From Dysgonamonadaceae bacterium (lineage in GTDB: Bacteria > Bacteroidota > Bacteroidia > Bacteroidales > Azobacteroidaceae), in contig JAISNS010000323.1 in assembly GCA_031276105.1 (NCBI GenBank), positions 1 to 7,794 on the forward strand: a DNA stretch of 7,794 bases, in the 5' to 3' direction. A program made the position numbers and the translations under genes. Below are positions 7,052-7,794 of the stretch, piece after piece (position 1 is the stretch's first letter; each line of letters opens with the position of its first letter). The notes under the pieces are model-generated. The model saw only the letters and a program-made list of their open reading frames with translations. It was not told the DNA's origin and made no database searches.

Positions 7052-7793
7052 ATTGATAATTCAAGATTTCATTCAATCCCCGAAGGACTAAATTTCCGTC
7101 TGCAAAGATGGGATTTTTTAATTTGCTTTCAAAATAAAAAGAGTATCCCCCCGTTAAAAAAGTGAAAACATTATATTTTTTTTTATAATATTCGATGTAG
7201 GAATCAATTTCACGGACTATTCCGGTAATTACTCCTGAGCGAATGGCGGTAGCCGTATCGTATCCTAAGGCGGGGAGATCGCCCTGTTCATCTATCAAAG
7301 GCAAGCGACCGGTAAATTGATGCAAAGCTTTGAATCGCAATCCGGGGCCGGGAGAGATATTTCCGCCTTTGTAACAACCGTTTTTATCGACAAAATCAAA
7401 CGTAATAGCTGTGCCGGCGTCTATCACTAAAAGGTTTTCTTCCGGTTGTTGCATGTATGCGCCCGTTGCCGCCGCTATCCGGTCCATTCCTAACGTTTGC
7501 GGCGTCCGGTAATCCAAATTGAGAGGTATCCGCATTTGCCGGTCTAACTCGAAAAAAACCGGCAACCGGCTTTTAAGATACGATAAAACGGAAACATCTA
7601 CCTGTTTCACAGCGCACAGAATACCCATTTCCACATTATTCCGGATAATGATTTCGTGCAATGCTTCCTGCGATAAGGATTCGAAAAGAAAGACGTTCAA
7701 CAGTTCCTTTCTTTCAAACAAAGCGACTTTAGCAGATGTATTTCCCTGATCAATGACAATATTCACCGGTTTCCATTTTGATTCAGCGTGCAA
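7044..7793 (-). CDS. coaX: Type III pantothenate kinase (5' end uncertain, at window edge)
   Basis: CoaX phosphorylates pantothenate, the first step of coenzyme A biosynthesis; type III enzymes belong to the ASKHA fold and are not feedback-inhibited by CoA. Numbered from the codon at 7793, the motifs are the phosphate-binding DQGNTSAK (15-22), TLGMDR (100-105, with the catalytic-region Asp104), IDAGTAITFDFVD (124-136), GGNISPG (143-149) and LTGG (213-216). All expected motifs are present, so the enzyme should be active. The 5' end is unresolved: the codon at 7793 is TTG, the frame stays open to the edge, and an in-frame GTG at 7766-7764 would give a 240-residue protein starting only a few residues before the DQGNT motif, as is usual for this family. 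An ATG start beyond the window is also possible. The TAA stop overlaps the next gene's ATG by 8 bp. Confidence 0.92.
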   Translation of the reverse strand: MHAESKWKPVNIVIDQGNTSAKVALFERKELLNVFLFESLSQEALHEIIIRNNVEMGILCAVKQVDVSVLSYLKSRLPVFFELDRQMRIPLNLDYRTPQTLGMDRIAAATGAYMQQPEENLLVIDAGTAITFDFVDKNGCYKGGNISPGPGLRFKALHQFTGRLPLIDEQGDLPALGYDTATAIRSGVITGIVREIDSYIEYYKKKYNVFTFLTGGYSFYFESKLKNPIFADGNLVLRGLNEILNYQYA

Positions 7794-7794
7794 A

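Noticed and set aside
7165..7190. AT-rich run with a long T tract, resembling a terminator tail
   Set aside because: It falls inside coaX, where it encodes the YYKKKYN stretch, and has no GC-rich stem beside it.

Overview
The window looks like a stretch of a Bacteroidales (Bacteroidota) chromosome. The evidence is the gene content and order (type III pantothenate kinase, a 'SPYSRYGYG'-type outer-membrane barrel, LptC lipoprotein, CNNM/CorC protein), the absence of clear Shine-Dalgarno sequences, a possible Bacteroidota-type TTTG / TAnnTTTG promoter, and a secreted polysaccharide-degrading enzyme of the GH2/CE12 type. I cannot assign a genus. Every gene I can support is on the minus strand, so transcription runs from high to low coordinates.

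Region 7794-3946 is a compact, housekeeping-like operon of four genes, each overlapping the next: coaX (pantothenate kinase, first step of CoA synthesis; 5' end at or beyond the window edge), an outer-membrane beta-barrel protein of unknown function, lptC (inner-membrane-anchored LPS transport component), and a CNNM/CorC-type membrane protein with DUF21, paired CBS and CorC_HlyC domains. The overlaps are 8, 28 and 4 bp, so the genes are probably co-transcribed and translationally coupled.

Region 3945-3796 is the only intergenic gap, about 150 bp, and is unusually structured. Next to the CNNM stop codon lie 2.3 copies of a 23-bp tandem repeat whose units can fold into small hairpins, followed by a 12-bp palindrome. 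Next come three copies of a TTGTACA motif, two of them the full TTGTACAA palindrome. These overlap or flank a possible promoter for the gene downstream. I read this as the end of the operon followed by a separately regulated promoter; this is inference.

Region 3795-1 is one uninterrupted reading frame of 1265 codons that leaves the window without a stop. It encodes an exported multidomain carbohydrate enzyme: signal peptide, glycoside hydrolase family 2 module (sugar-binding, Ig-like and TIM-barrel domains with both candidate catalytic glutamates), a beta-sandwich, an amidotransferase-like alpha/beta region, and a C-terminal SGNH esterase module resembling CE12 rhamnogalacturonan acetylesterases. 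The likely role is coupled deacetylation and glycosidic cleavage of an acetylated, probably pectic, oligosaccharide. The most interesting parts of the window are this fusion architecture and the palindrome array in front of it. I see no mobile element, CRISPR array, RNA gene or defence system.
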